A DNA stretch of 64,000 bases from CAVSRC01 sp963785065 (GCA_963785065.1 CAWATX010000002.1:1984001-2048000); one strand, 5' to 3'; numbered from the stretch's first letter, positions 9,813 through 18,502 are shown. The notes: generated from the sequence alone by a model not told the origin. A program made the numbers and translations.

Positions 9813-10880
9813 ATGAGCAGATCGACGCCAGGACGGCTAAGAAGCAGGCCCCTGGTTCTTGCGGCCGGGCTCGTCGCCTCTGGTCTGCTGGCCGGCATCG
9901 CCAGCGCTCAGGCCGCGGATGACTGGTCGACCGTGACCGATTCGACGCCATGGGGAGACATCGGCGCCACGGTGGCGGTGACGCCGCCCAAGGCGGTGTT
10001 CCTGGTCCCCTTCATCGCGCAGGCCGAAGGCTTCTTCGATAAGGAGCACCTTCACGTCAAACTCGTCGCCGAGGGCAGCGGCGTTCCGGCCTTCCTGAGT
10101 ACGGTGGCCGGCTCGACCAAGTTTTCCTTCACCTCGGCCACCGACCCGATCATCGCCGCCTCGCACGGTCAGGCCGCGCATGTGATCTGGTCCTACGGCC
10201 TCAAGCTCGACACCGTGTGCATCGGTAACGGCGTCAGTTCGGCCAAGGAGCTGGTCGGAAAGAATGTCGGCGTCACCGACACCGGCGGCTTCGCCCAGAC
10301 GCTGCTCCAGGCCTGTCTCAGCGCCGACAACGTGGACATCAAGACCGTCCACCAGATCAACATGCAGCGCTCGGGCTTCGTGCCGGCCATGGTCAGCGGA
10401 CGCATCTCCGCCGCCGTCTTCCATGCCGACGGTGCCTATACGGTTCTCAAGAAAGCCCCGGGCGCCAAGGTGCTGGCCTATGAGTGGGATACGCTGCCGC
10501 AGTGGTGGTACGGGGCGCTTGCCGCCAACGACGCCTATTCCAAGGCGAACGCCGGCGAGGTCAAGCGCTTCCTCAGGGCGTTGGTACTCGCGAGCCGCTG
10601 GATGTACGACCCGGCGAACAAGGCCAAGGTCATCGCGGACGGCGCCAAGGCCAGCGGCGAAGACGCCGCGGCGATCGAATACGCCTACAACCTGATGATC
10701 AAGGGCAAGATCTGGCCGGTCAACGAAGGCCTGCCGAGCAAGGATTCCTACGACTTCACCGCCGGCAAGCTGAAGGACTTCGGCCAGATCGACAAGATCC
10801 CGGCCTACGACCAGACTATCGACGCGTCCTATGTCGACGACGTCCTCAAGAACATCGGCAAGGTCAGCGCCACGAACTAG
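9813..10880 (+). CDS. ABC transporter periplasmic substrate-binding protein (SsuA/TauA/NMT1-like)
   Basis: The 355-residue protein has a twin-basic N-terminus and a hydrophobic signal segment ending near ASAQAADDW, so it is exported. The body resembles SsuA/NMT1-like type II binding proteins (PPKAVFLVPFIAQAEGFFDKEHL...). The start at 9813 has a strong GGAGGGAAG ribosome-binding site and removes an implausible upstream extension. The ligand cannot be read from sequence; the family binds sulfonates, aromatic acids or pyrimidines. A GC-rich hairpin follows at 10908, probably attenuating transcription into the lyase genes. Confidence 0.92.
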   Translation: MSRSTPGRLRSRPLVLAAGLVASGLLAGIASAQAADDWSTVTDSTPWGDIGATVAVTPPKAVFLVPFIAQAEGFFDKEHLHVKLVAEGSGVPAFLSTVAGSTKFSFTSATDPIIAASHGQAAHVIWSYGLKLDTVCIGNGVSSAKELVGKNVGVTDTGGFAQTLLQACLSADNVDIKTVHQINMQRSGFVPAMVSGRISAAVFHADGAYTVLKKAPGAKVLAYEWDTLPQWWYGALAANDAYSKANAGEVKRFLRALVLASRWMYDPANKAKVIADGAKASGEDAAAIEYAYNLMIKGKIWPVNEGLPSKDSYDFTAGKLKDFGQIDKIPAYDQTIDASYVDDVLKNIGKVSATN

Positions 10881-10907
10881 TGACCTTGCGTGACAGCAAC
10901 CGGTTGA

Positions 10908-10927
10908 GGCGCCGCCACGGCGGCGCC
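10908..10927 (+). terminator. GC-rich hairpin after the ABC operon
   Basis: GGCGCCGCC-AC-GGCGGCGCC is a perfect 9-bp stem 28 nt after the binding-protein stop codon. There is no T-run after it, so it may stabilise the 3' end or attenuate transcription instead of terminating fully. Confidence 0.45.
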
Positions 10928-10986
10928 CCAGCTGCCGGAGAGCTCATGCCGACCGGCGATTGACGCCGTCTTGGAAAGGAATGCAC

Positions 10987-11274
10987 ATGGCAGCGCCCCA
11001 ACTTCTGGTTCACGACCACAAGGACAATGTCGGCGTGGTCGTCGTCGAGGGACTGACCGCCGGCACCGACATGCTGTGCGTCGTCACCGCCGACAACTCG
11101 TCGTTCAACCTGACTGTCAATGCCGACGTGCCGATCGGCCACAAGGTCGCACTCATGGACCTCAAGACCGGCGACACCGCCATCAAGTATGGCGAGGACA
11201 TCGGCCGGATCATCGCGGACGTTGAGAAGGGCGGCTACGTCCACGTCCACAATCTCAAGACCAAGCGCTGGTGA
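10987..11274 (+). CDS. UxaA-family lyase, small SAF-domain subunit (SuyA-like)
   Basis: This 95-residue protein is a single SAF domain of the altronate/galactarate dehydratase N-terminal type (ending VDVEKGGYVHVHNLKTKRW-like, with HVHN as the probable metal or substrate contact). In classic altronate dehydratase this domain is fused to the large domain; here it is separate, as in (2R)-sulfolactate sulfo-lyase SuyA. The start at 10987 gives a 6-nt spacing from AAAGGA; an ATG at 10981 is too close to it. The large subunit begins 11 nt after the stop, so the two form one enzyme. Confidence 0.8.
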   Translation: MAAPQLLVHDHKDNVGVVVVEGLTAGTDMLCVVTADNSSFNLTVNADVPIGHKVALMDLKTGDTAIKYGEDIGRIIADVEKGGYVHVHNLKTKRW

Positions 11275-11285
11275 AGGGCACGATC

Positions 11286-12455
11286 ATGGACAAGCGTGAA
11301 ATCATGGCCTACCGGCGCGAGAACGGTCGCGTCGGCGTGCGCAACCACGTCGTCATCCTGCCGCTCGACGACATCTCCAACGCCGCGTGCGAGGCGGTGG
11401 CCAACAACATCAAGGGCACGCTGGCCATCCCCCACGCCTATGGACGCCTGCAGTTCGGCGAGGACCTCGACCTGTTCTTCCGCACCATCATCGGCACGGG
11501 CGCCAACCCGAACGTCGCCGCGGTGGTGGTCATCGGTATCGAGCCGGAATGGACGAAGGTCATCGTCGACGGCATCGCCAAGACCGGCAAGCCGGTGGAG
11601 GGCTTCTCGATCGAGCAGCGCGGCGACCTCGAAACGATCGCCGTTGCCTCGCGCAAGGCCAAGGAGTTCGTCCAGTGGACGAGCGAGCTGCAGCGCGTGG
11701 AATGCGATGTCTCCGAATTGTGGATCTCGACCAAGTGCGGCGAGAGCGACACCACCACTGGCCTCGGCTCCTGTCCGACGGTCGGCAACATGTACGACAA
11801 GCTCATCCCCGAGGGCATCTACGGCGTCTTCGGCGAGACATCGGAGATTACCGGCGGCGAGCACATCTGCAAGGCGCGCGCTGCGACCCCCGAGGTCGGC
11901 GAGAAGTTCATGAAGATCTTCCAGGCTTATCAGGACGAGGTGATCGAGCCCTTCAAGACCTCCGACCTCTCCGACAGCCAGCCGACCAAAGGCAACATTC
12001 TCGGCGGTCTCACCACCATCGAGGAGAAGGCGCTCGGCAATCTCGAGAAGATCGGCCGCACCTGCCGTTACATCGATGCCATGGGGCCGGCCGAGGCCCC
12101 GACAAAAGGGCCGGGCCTCTACTACATGGACACCTCGTCCGCCGCGGCGGAGTGCGTCACCCTGATGGCGGCGGCCGGCTATGTCATCCACACCTTCCCC
12201 ACCGGCCAAGGCAACATCATCGGCAACCCGATCCTGCCGGTCATCAAGATCAGCGCCAATCCGCGTACGGTGCGCACCATGTCGGAGCACATCGACGTCG
12301 ACGTCACCGGCATCCTTCGCCGCGACATGACCATCGACCAGGCCGGCGACGCGCTGATCGAGATGATTGTGCGCACCGCCAACGGCCGCAACACCGCTGC
12401 CGAAGCGCTCGGCCATCGCGAGTTCGTCCTGACCAAGCTCTACCGCAGCGCCTGA
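11286..12455 (+). CDS. UxaA-family lyase, large catalytic subunit (SuyB-like)
   Basis: The 389-residue protein is the UxaA/GarD C-terminal domain: RENGRVGVRNHVVILP at the start, then CGESDTTTGLGSCPTVG, a GETSEITGGEH motif and a C-terminal TGQGNIIGNPILPVIKISANP block. Family members are Fe(II)-dependent dehydratases or lyases acting on hydroxyacids. The 95+389 residue split matches (2R)-sulfolactate sulfo-lyase SuyAB, which splits sulfolactate to pyruvate and sulfite; other UxaA pairs act on sugar acids. The ABC importer type and the SerA-like dehydrogenase nearby fit the sulfonate idea, but no sulfite exporter or sulfite dehydrogenase is visible. I chose ATG 11286 over GTG 11271 because of its spaced GAAGGG site. 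Confidence 0.82.
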   Translation: MDKREIMAYRRENGRVGVRNHVVILPLDDISNAACEAVANNIKGTLAIPHAYGRLQFGEDLDLFFRTIIGTGANPNVAAVVVIGIEPEWTKVIVDGIAKTGKPVEGFSIEQRGDLETIAVASRKAKEFVQWTSELQRVECDVSELWISTKCGESDTTTGLGSCPTVGNMYDKLIPEGIYGVFGETSEITGGEHICKARAATPEVGEKFMKIFQAYQDEVIEPFKTSDLSDSQPTKGNILGGLTTIEEKALGNLEKIGRTCRYIDAMGPAEAPTKGPGLYYMDTSSAAAECVTLMAAAGYVIHTFPTGQGNIIGNPILPVIKISANPRTVRTMSEHIDVDVTGILRRDMTIDQAGDALIEMIVRTANGRNTAAEALGHREFVLTKLYRSA

Positions 12456-12506
12456 ACAAGGGGGGAGCGCTCTCGCGAACCGTCCAAGGTCCGCATGGAG
12501 CGTCCC

Positions 12507-12536
12507 GGAGGCGCGCCGTTCGCCTGGCGCGCCTCC
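12507..12536 (+). terminator. Terminator-like hairpin after the UxaA pair
   Basis: GGAGGCGCGCC-8 nt-GGCGCGCCTCC is a perfect 11-bp inverted repeat 52 nt after the large-subunit stop, followed by the pyrimidine-rich ATTCTTCC. It probably ends the lyase transcript before the next gene. Confidence 0.6.
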
Positions 12537-12625
12537 ATTCTTCCCGCGGGCCTCCCGCGGTGTACAAGGCGGGTCGATAATCGCCCCGCCAGGCAATGCC
12601 GCCGCTAACCAAAGAAGACGCTCAG

Positions 12626-13309
12626 ATGACCTACGTCCTTCCCCCGCCCCCGGTCACGGCCTTGCCAATCCGCGGTTTGGATTCGCTGTTCCCGGTGCAT
12701 CGCATCTATTGCGTCGGTCGAAACTACGCCGCGCACGCCGTCGAGATGGGCCACGACCCGGACGAGGATCCGCCGTTCTTCTTTCAGAAGAACCCCGACA
12801 ATCTGGTTACGTCCGGCAAATTCCCCTATCCGCCGGCAAGCGGCGACGTCCATCATGAGATCGAACTGGTGGTGGCGCTCGGCAAGGGCGGCAAGGACAT
12901 CGCCCGCGATGCTGCGCTTGCGTGCGTCTACGGCTATGCCGTCGGCCTCGACATGACCCGCCGCGACCTGCAGCAGAAGGCCAGAGACATGGGCCGGCCG
13001 TGGGAGATCGGCAAGGCGTTCGAAGCCTCCGCTCCCTGTTCTGAGCTGGTGCCGGCAAGTGCCATCGGCCACCCGTCGGCGGGCGCCATTTGGCTCGATG
13101 TCAACGGCGTCAGGCGCCAGTCCGGCGACCTCAACCAGTTGATCTGGAAGATCCCCGAGATCATCAGCTACCTGTCCGGCCTGTTCACCCTGGCGGCGGG
13201 CGACCTGATCTTCACCGGCACGCCATCGGGAGTGGCGGCGGTCGCCCGCGGCGACAGCCTGTCCGGCCAAGTCGATGGTGTCGGCGGGCTGGACGTCACC
13301 GTCGTCTGA
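12626..13309 (+). CDS. Fumarylacetoacetate hydrolase (FAH)-family protein
   Basis: The 227-residue protein is a minimal FAH fold: IYCVGRNYAAHAVEMG, FFFQKNPDNLV, the metal-binding HHEIELVVALG and GYAVGLDMTRRDLQ, ending in DLIFTGTPSGVAAV. Such proteins hydrolyse C-C bonds in acylpyruvates, decarboxylate oxaloacetate or isomerise catechol-derived acids; the metal ligands E-E-D are present. The start at 12626 fits the family N-terminus better than 12596. It is the last intact gene of the catabolic cluster before insertion-sequence debris begins. Confidence 0.9.
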   Translation: MTYVLPPPPVTALPIRGLDSLFPVHRIYCVGRNYAAHAVEMGHDPDEDPPFFFQKNPDNLVTSGKFPYPPASGDVHHEIELVVALGKGGKDIARDAALACVYGYAVGLDMTRRDLQQKARDMGRPWEIGKAFEASAPCSELVPASAIGHPSAGAIWLDVNGVRRQSGDLNQLIWKIPEIISYLSGLFTLAAGDLIFTGTPSGVAAVARGDSLSGQVDGVGGLDVTVV

Positions 13310-13351
13310 CGCGCGGCAAGCGGCAAGCGCGGGGATGCGCCCGCCCGCACC

Positions 13352-13660
13352 TCACTTGAAGGACACGCCCGTGACCGCGTCGCATTCCTCGATCGGCGGC
13401 GGTAACGGCTGCCCGCCGGCTCCGGCAACCGACTGATCGAAGTCGACCGCCGCACCGGTCATCATTCCCGACTCGTCCGAGGCGAGGAAGGCGATCGCCT
13501 GCGCCGCTTCGCCCCGCTTGATCAGCCAACCGAAGGGCAAGCGGGCTTCTGCCGCCGCCAGCCAGCCGTCGCCGCCACCGTGGTAGCGCCGCTGGATGGC
13601 GTCCTCGCCGGACGTGTCCATCCAGCCGAGATTGATCGCGTTGACTTGGATGCGGTATGA
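13352..13660 (-). pseudogene. Short-chain dehydrogenase/reductase, C-terminal remnant
   Basis: The minus strand encodes about 100 residues with the C-terminal half of an SDR: RIQVNAINLGWMDT, then RGEAAQAIAFLASDESGMMTG and AVDFDQSV. The N-terminal Rossmann part and the catalytic Tyr-Lys are absent; homology stops near 13660, where unrelated sequence begins. This looks like a deletion junction or the edge of inserted DNA. It is convergent with the FAH gene. Confidence 0.65.
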
Positions 13661-13664
13661 GCCC

Positions 13665-13800
13665 TTTGATTTCAACAGAGATCAGTTGATCCCGGGGCGA
13701 GCGACGCGGCTTCGGAACATCAAGGGAGTCACTCGCCGTCAGGCCGCGGTCAAGTCCATGCACGGGCATGACGTCATCCTCTCGGATGGCGAACGCTTCC
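13665..13800 (+). pseudogene. Possible flavin-monooxygenase fragment
   Basis: About 45 residues (FDFNRDQLIPGRATRLRNIKGV and HGHDVILSDGERFQTD) resemble the middle of flavin-containing monooxygenases, where a new segment says which FAD/NADPH region is reached by a DG(S)EF-D motif. Both ends run into other material (an SDR remnant on the left, an IS3 transposase on the right). The match is short and was made by eye, so it is weak. Confidence 0.3.
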
Positions 13801-14835
13801 AGACGGATCGGGTTTGTCCGTCATCAAAACGAATGGGACTGGTGAGCGTTCCTGCGATTGGAGGATTGGGCTCATCGGGGTTTGAGGTTGTGCCGCCTGG
13901 CTATGATGGCGCAAACGGCGGTTTCGGATGGTAATTTCCTTGATGCGCTTTCTCCTTTCGATGACGGCCTGATCGTGGCCGAAGTAGACGACGGCCGCGG
14001 TCAGATTGCCGAGGCTCTCGTGGTAGCGGTGGTGGTTGTAGTGCTCGACGAACGCCTCGATCTGGCGCTCGAGGTCACCCGGCAGGAAGTAGTTCTCGAG
14101 CAAGATGCGGTTCTTGAGCGTCTGGTGCCAACGCTCGATCTTGCCCTGGGTCTGGGGATGAAGCGGTGCGCCGCGGACATGGTCCATGCTCCGCTCCGTG
14201 AGCCAGTCGGCCAGGTCGCCGGCGATGTAGGAGGAGCCGTTGTCGGAGAGCAGCCGTGGCTTGTGGATGACACGGGCCCGGTCACAGCCTGATGCCTGGA
14301 GCGCTAGGTTGAGCGTGTCGGTGACGTCCTCGGCCTTCATGGTCGTGCACAGCTTCCAGGCGACGATGTAGCGCGCGTAGTCGTCGAGGATCGTCGACAG
14401 ATAGAACCAGCCCCAGCCGATGACCTTCAGGTAGGTGAAGTCGGTCTGCCAGAGCTGGTTGGGTGCCGTGGTCTTGTCCTTGGACTCATCTGCCGCCTTC
14501 ACCACGATGTAGGCCGGGCTGGTGATCAGGTCGTGGGCCTTGAGCAGCCGGTAGACCGAGGCTTCCGACACGAAGTAGCCCTTGGTGTCGGTGAAGGTCA
14601 CGGCCAGTTCCCGCGGCGATAGGTCCGGCTTCTCAAGCGCAAGGTCGACGATCTGCCGGCGCACGTCATCGGGAATGCGGTTCCAGACCCTGGCTGGCCC
14701 GCTGCTGCGGTCCTGAAGCCCGGCCATGCCGAAGACGTGATAGCGATCATACGACCTGTAGAACGTCGTCTCGGCGAAGCTGAGCTTCTGCGGGGTGCGA
14801 CGCGCCGGTGATCTCCCGGGCAAGGAATCTCCCAA
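13774..14835 (-). CDS. IS3-family transposase (DDE, start-truncated)
   Basis: The ~353-residue frame has an N-terminal helix-turn-helix relic (TTFYRSYDRYHVFGMAGLQDR) and a full integrase core with the DDE triad at Asp132 (LWQTDFTYLK), Asp198 (LLSDNGSSY) and Glu234 (GKIERWHQTLKN), spaced 35 residues between the last two as expected. The first residues of the element's reading frame are missing and translation would have to start at a TTG, so the copy is probably non-functional at its 5' end. The C-terminus runs past the usual RRLRHHSQAA end by about 40 residues. No terminal repeats were confirmed. Confidence 0.85.
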   Translation of the reverse strand: MGDSLPGRSPARRTPQKLSFAETTFYRSYDRYHVFGMAGLQDRSSGPARVWNRIPDDVRRQIVDLALEKPDLSPRELAVTFTDTKGYFVSEASVYRLLKAHDLITSPAYIVVKAADESKDKTTAPNQLWQTDFTYLKVIGWGWFYLSTILDDYARYIVAWKLCTTMKAEDVTDTLNLALQASGCDRARVIHKPRLLSDNGSSYIAGDLADWLTERSMDHVRGAPLHPQTQGKIERWHQTLKNRILLENYFLPGDLERQIEAFVEHYNHHRYHESLGNLTAAVVYFGHDQAVIERRKRIKEITIRNRRLRHHSQAAQPQTPMSPILQSQERSPVPFVLMTDKPDPSGSVRHPRG

Positions 14836-15589
14836 GTCAGGTCGGTTGTCCCTCGCTCAAGCGGGGTTGACGAACGCCTTCCGACAACGGCTCATGCGGC
14901 GTGCAAACAACAAGCTTCCTTGGCCTTGGATCGACCCGGACAAGGCCCTGCCGACATAGGTCGCAACAGGGATGGTGGCTGCCGCGACGGCTGCGAGCCT
15001 TGAGCAAGCACGTTTGGTGCTTGATCCCCGCCCTTGTCGGCAAGCGCAAATGTCGACCTGAGTTTGGCACTCGCGTTCTAAAGTATTGGGGAGCATAGAG
15101 ACACTTCGGGGGCACTAGAGTGCCAAACCAACTGATTTCTCAGGCTTCTTCTATTCCCCTAGGGAGCGCCACCCCGGCACTTTTCCTCAACCATTTCAGT
15201 CGGTTTGACATTCTGGTGTGTCCGGTTTGACAGTTCTGTGTTCCTGGACTGTTTCGGCGGCGACGGCGGTCGAATAGTGGGCGTGCCGCCCACGTTTGAT
15301 ACCGATGGGCCGTGCGACCTGACGAATTCTCGTAGCAATTGCCGGGACGGTGCCTAAATAAGGCGAACCATGATTGGCCGCCCGCCCGAGCCTCACACAG
15401 TCCTCAATCCGACGCTTCAGTTTCTGCTGGAGAGCCAGGCCCTTCAAGAGGGGGTGCTTGGGGCCGATGATTATCTCTATGCCGATCTGAGACCGGTGCC
15501 ATCGGGTTACGGAACCATTTCCAACGCCGGCGATATCCTGCCGTACGTTGCCCTTTATCCGGCATGATGTTGCCGGTGTCCGCGATCCT
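14836..15589. other. Stretch without recognisable gene
   Basis: Short frames exist on both strands but none resembles a known protein. The stretch contains the left copy of a 54-bp direct repeat (15122-15175), and its right part is probably an element end lying next to the IS110 copy. Base composition is locally lower in GC than the catabolic cluster to the left. Confidence 0.5.
15122..15175 (+). repeat. Left copy of imperfect ~54-bp direct repeat
   Basis: The segment, recognisable by CCCCTAGGGAGCGCCA near its right end, matches 43455-43509 in the same orientation with roughly 46 of 54 positions identical by eye. The two copies bracket the 28-kb IS-plus-stress island, so they are candidate remnants of attachment or insertion junctions. 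Confidence 0.55.
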
Positions 15590-15784
15590 CGGAGCGGATG
15601 AGCTAAACTCGTCCGATCCGGGCCTCGGGGCACCGGGAGCACGCAAGTGCGGGCAGGCCGTCGCACTGACATGAACCGCGAGTTCGAGGTCGTTATCTGG
15701 CCGCCCCTGCGACTAGCCCGGATGCGCTGCGAGCGCGGATCCGTAATTGTCGTGTCGCCCGCTTGCTCCCCGTTGTGACCAACG
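15590..15784 (+). ncRNA. Candidate IS110 bridge-RNA region
   Basis: The ~195 nt directly upstream of the IS110 transposase carry no plausible gene but several hairpins, such as GCAC-GCAA-GTGC at 15639-15650 and GCGCT-GCG-AGCGC at 15724-15736. IS110-group elements encode a structured bridge RNA in the non-coding end next to the recombinase, whose loops choose donor and target DNA. Position and structure fit; loops complementary to the junctions were not demonstrated. Confidence 0.35.
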
Positions 15785-17020
15785 ATGGAGGGGATCGTGC
15801 GGATCATTGGCATGGACATTCACAGCGTGGCTGCCGAAGTCGTGTCTCTGCTGGATGGGAAGATCGTCAAGCTTGGACGGATTCCGATGCTACGCGAGAA
15901 GCTCGAGGCGTTCGCCCGGAAGGAACTCACTCATGACGACCACGTGGTCATCGAGGCGACCGGGAACGCGGCCGCGGTCGTCGACGTGCTCTCGCCTTTC
16001 GTGGACCGCGTGATCATCGCTAACCCCAAGCAGGTCCGCTTGATCGCGCACGCCAAGATCAAGACGGATGCAATCGACGCCGCCGTGCTGGCGAAGCTCT
16101 ATGCGACAGGGTTCCTCCCTGAAGTTTGGGTGCCGGATCAGCGGACACTGGCGTGCCGCCGGCAGGTGACACGGCGGACGCAGTTGGTGCGGCAACGCGT
16201 GCGGCTGAAGAACCTGATCCAATCGATCTTGCACGCTCATCTGATCCCGCCATGCCCGCATGGCAATCTGGTCGGGATCAGTGGCCGTAGGTGGCTGGCC
16301 AGGCAGGTTCTGCCGCCAGACGAGCGTGCCGCCGTCGAGCGCCATCTCGCCCTGATCGACCACGTCGAAGAGGCGCTCAAGGATGTGGACGCTGACGTTG
16401 CCCGCCATGCCATGAACGATCCGCTCATCCGCCGGTTGATGACCCTGCCAGGGGTCGACATCCATGTGGCTTCCGGCGTGGCCGCCGCGATCGGCGACAT
16501 CCACCGGTTCAGTGACCCGCAGAAGCTGGTCGCCTATCTCGGCTTGAACCCGAGCGTTCGTCAGTCCGGTGAAGGCCCCGCCTATCACGGACGGATCACG
16601 AAGCAGGGCCGAGGCCAGGCGCGCGGCATGCTGGTTGAGGCGGCGTGGGCCGCAGCCCGTTCACCAGGACCTCTGCGCGCGTTCTACCAGCGGCTCGCAG
16701 CCCGCAGGGGCAAGCACATCGCCGCCGTTGCGACAGCGAGGAAGCTCGCCATGATCATCTGGCACATGCTCAGCAAAGACACCGACTACATCTGGGTCCG
16801 GCCGGCTTTGCTGGCCCGCAAGTTCCGAACAATCGAGCTGCGCGCCGGCTTGCCGGCCGAACATGCTCGGCGGGGTGCCGCCTACGACTACAATATCTCT
16901 GCCAAACGTGCCGAAGAGCGATCGCGCGTGGAAAAGGCCGAAGCAGCTTATGCAGCCTTCACTTCCAGATGGCGAACCCGCCCGAGGGGACAGAAGCCTG
17001 TGGATAGAACCGCTTCGTAG
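15785..17020 (+). CDS. IS110-family transposase (DEDD recombinase)
   Basis: The 411-residue protein has the N-terminal RuvC-like DEDD domain (IIGMDIHS, VVIEATGN, KIKTDAIDAAVLAKL) and the C-terminal transposase_20 helix-hairpin segment (LMTLPGVDIHVASGVAAAIGDIHRFSDPQKLVAYLGLNPSVRQSG). These enzymes move circular intermediates with the help of an RNA guide and leave no classic inverted repeats. A GTG at 15797 gives the more usual start MRIIG-like N-terminus. The last ~20 residues (after SRWRTRPRG) look like read-through into the adjacent truncated IS3 element, so the 3' end may be altered. Confidence 0.9.
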   Translation: MEGIVRIIGMDIHSVAAEVVSLLDGKIVKLGRIPMLREKLEAFARKELTHDDHVVIEATGNAAAVVDVLSPFVDRVIIANPKQVRLIAHAKIKTDAIDAAVLAKLYATGFLPEVWVPDQRTLACRRQVTRRTQLVRQRVRLKNLIQSILHAHLIPPCPHGNLVGISGRRWLARQVLPPDERAAVERHLALIDHVEEALKDVDADVARHAMNDPLIRRLMTLPGVDIHVASGVAAAIGDIHRFSDPQKLVAYLGLNPSVRQSGEGPAYHGRITKQGRGQARGMLVEAAWAAARSPGPLRAFYQRLAARRGKHIAAVATARKLAMIIWHMLSKDTDYIWVRPALLARKFRTIELRAGLPAEHARRGAAYDYNISAKRAEERSRVEKAEAAYAAFTSRWRTRPRGQKPVDRTAS

Positions 17021-17651
17021 GTCGAGGGGGCTTTCCTACAACATCCGTGTCGGTCGGCTTACCGGGCCGCGAGAAGTCGAGCGTGACGCCATACCGATAG
17101 GCCCACAGGTCCAGGTCGCGTGAGACGAACTCTGAGCCCTGATCGACCCGGATCGTCTTCGGATAGCCGAGACGCGAGCACACCCGCTCCAGGGTGGCGA
17201 CCACGTCTTCGCCGCGGTAGCTGAACCTGGCATCGAGCGCCGGCGAGTAGCGGGAGAAGGTATCGACCACCGTCAGTACCCGTATCTTCCGGCCTGTCGC
17301 TAACTGGTCATGCACGAAGTCCATCGCCCAGACCTCGTTCGGTCCGACAGCCTCGACGCGGTCTTCGCGCAGCTTGGCCTTCACCCGCCGCCTCGGCGTC
17401 TTGTTCCTGAGCTGCATGCCCAACTCCCTGTAGATTCTGTAGGTTCTCTTCGGATTGATCTGCCAACCCTCCCGTCGCAGCAGGACGTGCACGCGCCGAT
17501 ACCCGAAGCGCATGCGGGTCTGGCAAATCTCCCTGATCCGCTGTTGCAGAGCGGCCTGACCAGATCGACGCGACTTGTATCGGTAGGTCGTCGGGTCGAA
17601 CCGGATCGCCGCACAAGCGCGGCGGATCGAGATCGCCCATTCCGATCGCAT
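16959..17651 (-). pseudogene. IS3-family transposase OrfB, 3'-truncated
   Basis: The frame encodes the OrfB of an IS3 (IS407-like) element from the RRACAAIRFDPTTYRYKSRR start region through the integrase core, with Asp in VWAMDFVHDQL and Asp in IRVDQGSEF. It diverges after LDFSRPGKPTD near 17050. The region containing the catalytic Glu (normally within IEAFNGRFR) is missing, and the last ~30 codons are read-through into IS110 flank. The element was therefore cut by the IS110 insertion or a deletion. OrfB would be made by frameshifting from the upstream orfA. Confidence 0.85.
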
Positions 17652-17683
17652 CGTGTCGACCAGCGTTCTCTTCCGGCCAGGCC

Positions 17684-17950
17684 TCAGATTTTTCGTTTGA
17701 TGACGTCCTGCAGCATCTCACGGTCGAGGGTGAGATCCGCCACGATCTTCTTCAGCCGGGCGTTCTCCTGCTCGAGCTCGCGAACCCGCTTCATCTCCGA
17801 CGGCATCATGCCGGCCCACTTCTTCTTCCAATTGAAGTAGGTCGCCTGGCTGATGCCGGCCCTGCGGCAGATATCAGCCACCGGCACCCCGTCCTCGCCT
17901 TGCTTGATGATGAACGCCTTCTGTGCGTCCGTGAACTGCGACGCCTTCAT
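17684..17950 (-). CDS. IS3-family transposase OrfA
   Basis: This 88-residue protein has the OrfA helix-turn-helix (VADICRRAGISQATYFNWKKKW) followed by a leucine-zipper-like segment (RVRELEQENARLKKIVADLTLDREML). In IS3 elements OrfA binds the terminal repeats, and a -1 frameshift near its end produces the OrfAB transposase. It looks intact, but its partner is truncated, so the element is dead unless complemented. Confidence 0.9.
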   Translation of the reverse strand: MKASQFTDAQKAFIIKQGEDGVPVADICRRAGISQATYFNWKKKWAGMMPSEMKRVRELEQENARLKKIVADLTLDREMLQDVIKRKI

Positions 17951-18129
17951 AGCTCTCCGCTCCTTCTCCCAGCCAAGGAAATGGCGCGGAAAACTCTAAC
18001 TCACTTCGAGGGCATTCCTGGGAGGCAGACCACATTTGAGCCGTTCAGGCTCGGTGGTGCAACGGGATGGGGCGCGGAGCCCCCAAGCAGCTCAAGCGCC
18101 CCGTCATGTGTGCCTTGAAGCCGGGCTGA

Positions 18130-18502
18130 CAAACAACGGGTCTGTCCCGCAAAACCATCCAAACAAGTCGCCGTTGGGCTGCGGCACAACTACTATCTCG
18201 GGCCAATCCCGCATCGCCTGGTATCTCGACCCCTATCATCGGATCAGAATCTCCGATGCCGGGGCGCACCGCATCCTCAAGCGCAACGTCCGAATCGGTT
18301 GCCTGGAGGCACCCTTGTCCGAAAGATCCACACGCAGCGCCGCAACAAGCAGGTGCCTGGCCACCATATCCAGATGGATGTGAAAATTCCTGTCATCCAA
18401 AGGAAAAATGGCGACAAGGTCCGCCGCTTCCAGTTCACCGCCATCGACGATGCAACCCGCGTCCGCGCACTCAAGATCTACGATCGACACTGCCGCTCAT
18501 GA
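18130..18502 (+). pseudogene. IS481-like transposase remnant with frameshift
   Basis: Two frames together give pieces of an integrase-core transposase: YLDPYHRIRISDAGAHRILKR near 18220-18290, then RKIHTQRRNKQVPGHHIQMDVK and RRFQFTAIDDATRVRALKIYDRH from about 18310 to 18490. A frameshift lies between them near 18290, and the gene ends abruptly just before the first copy of the 18-bp island motif. Only the N-terminal and first core strands remain. Confidence 0.7.

Noticed and set aside
14836..15115. Minus-strand 92-codon frame as group II intron or IS end protein
   Set aside because: I could find no domain V-like or reverse-transcriptase sequence; the peptide is low in complexity and resembles no protein.
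15100..15128. CIRCE-like inverted repeat at GGCACTAGAGTGCC
   Set aside because: The arms are short and directly adjacent, without the 9-nt spacer of CIRCE, and no heat-shock gene follows.
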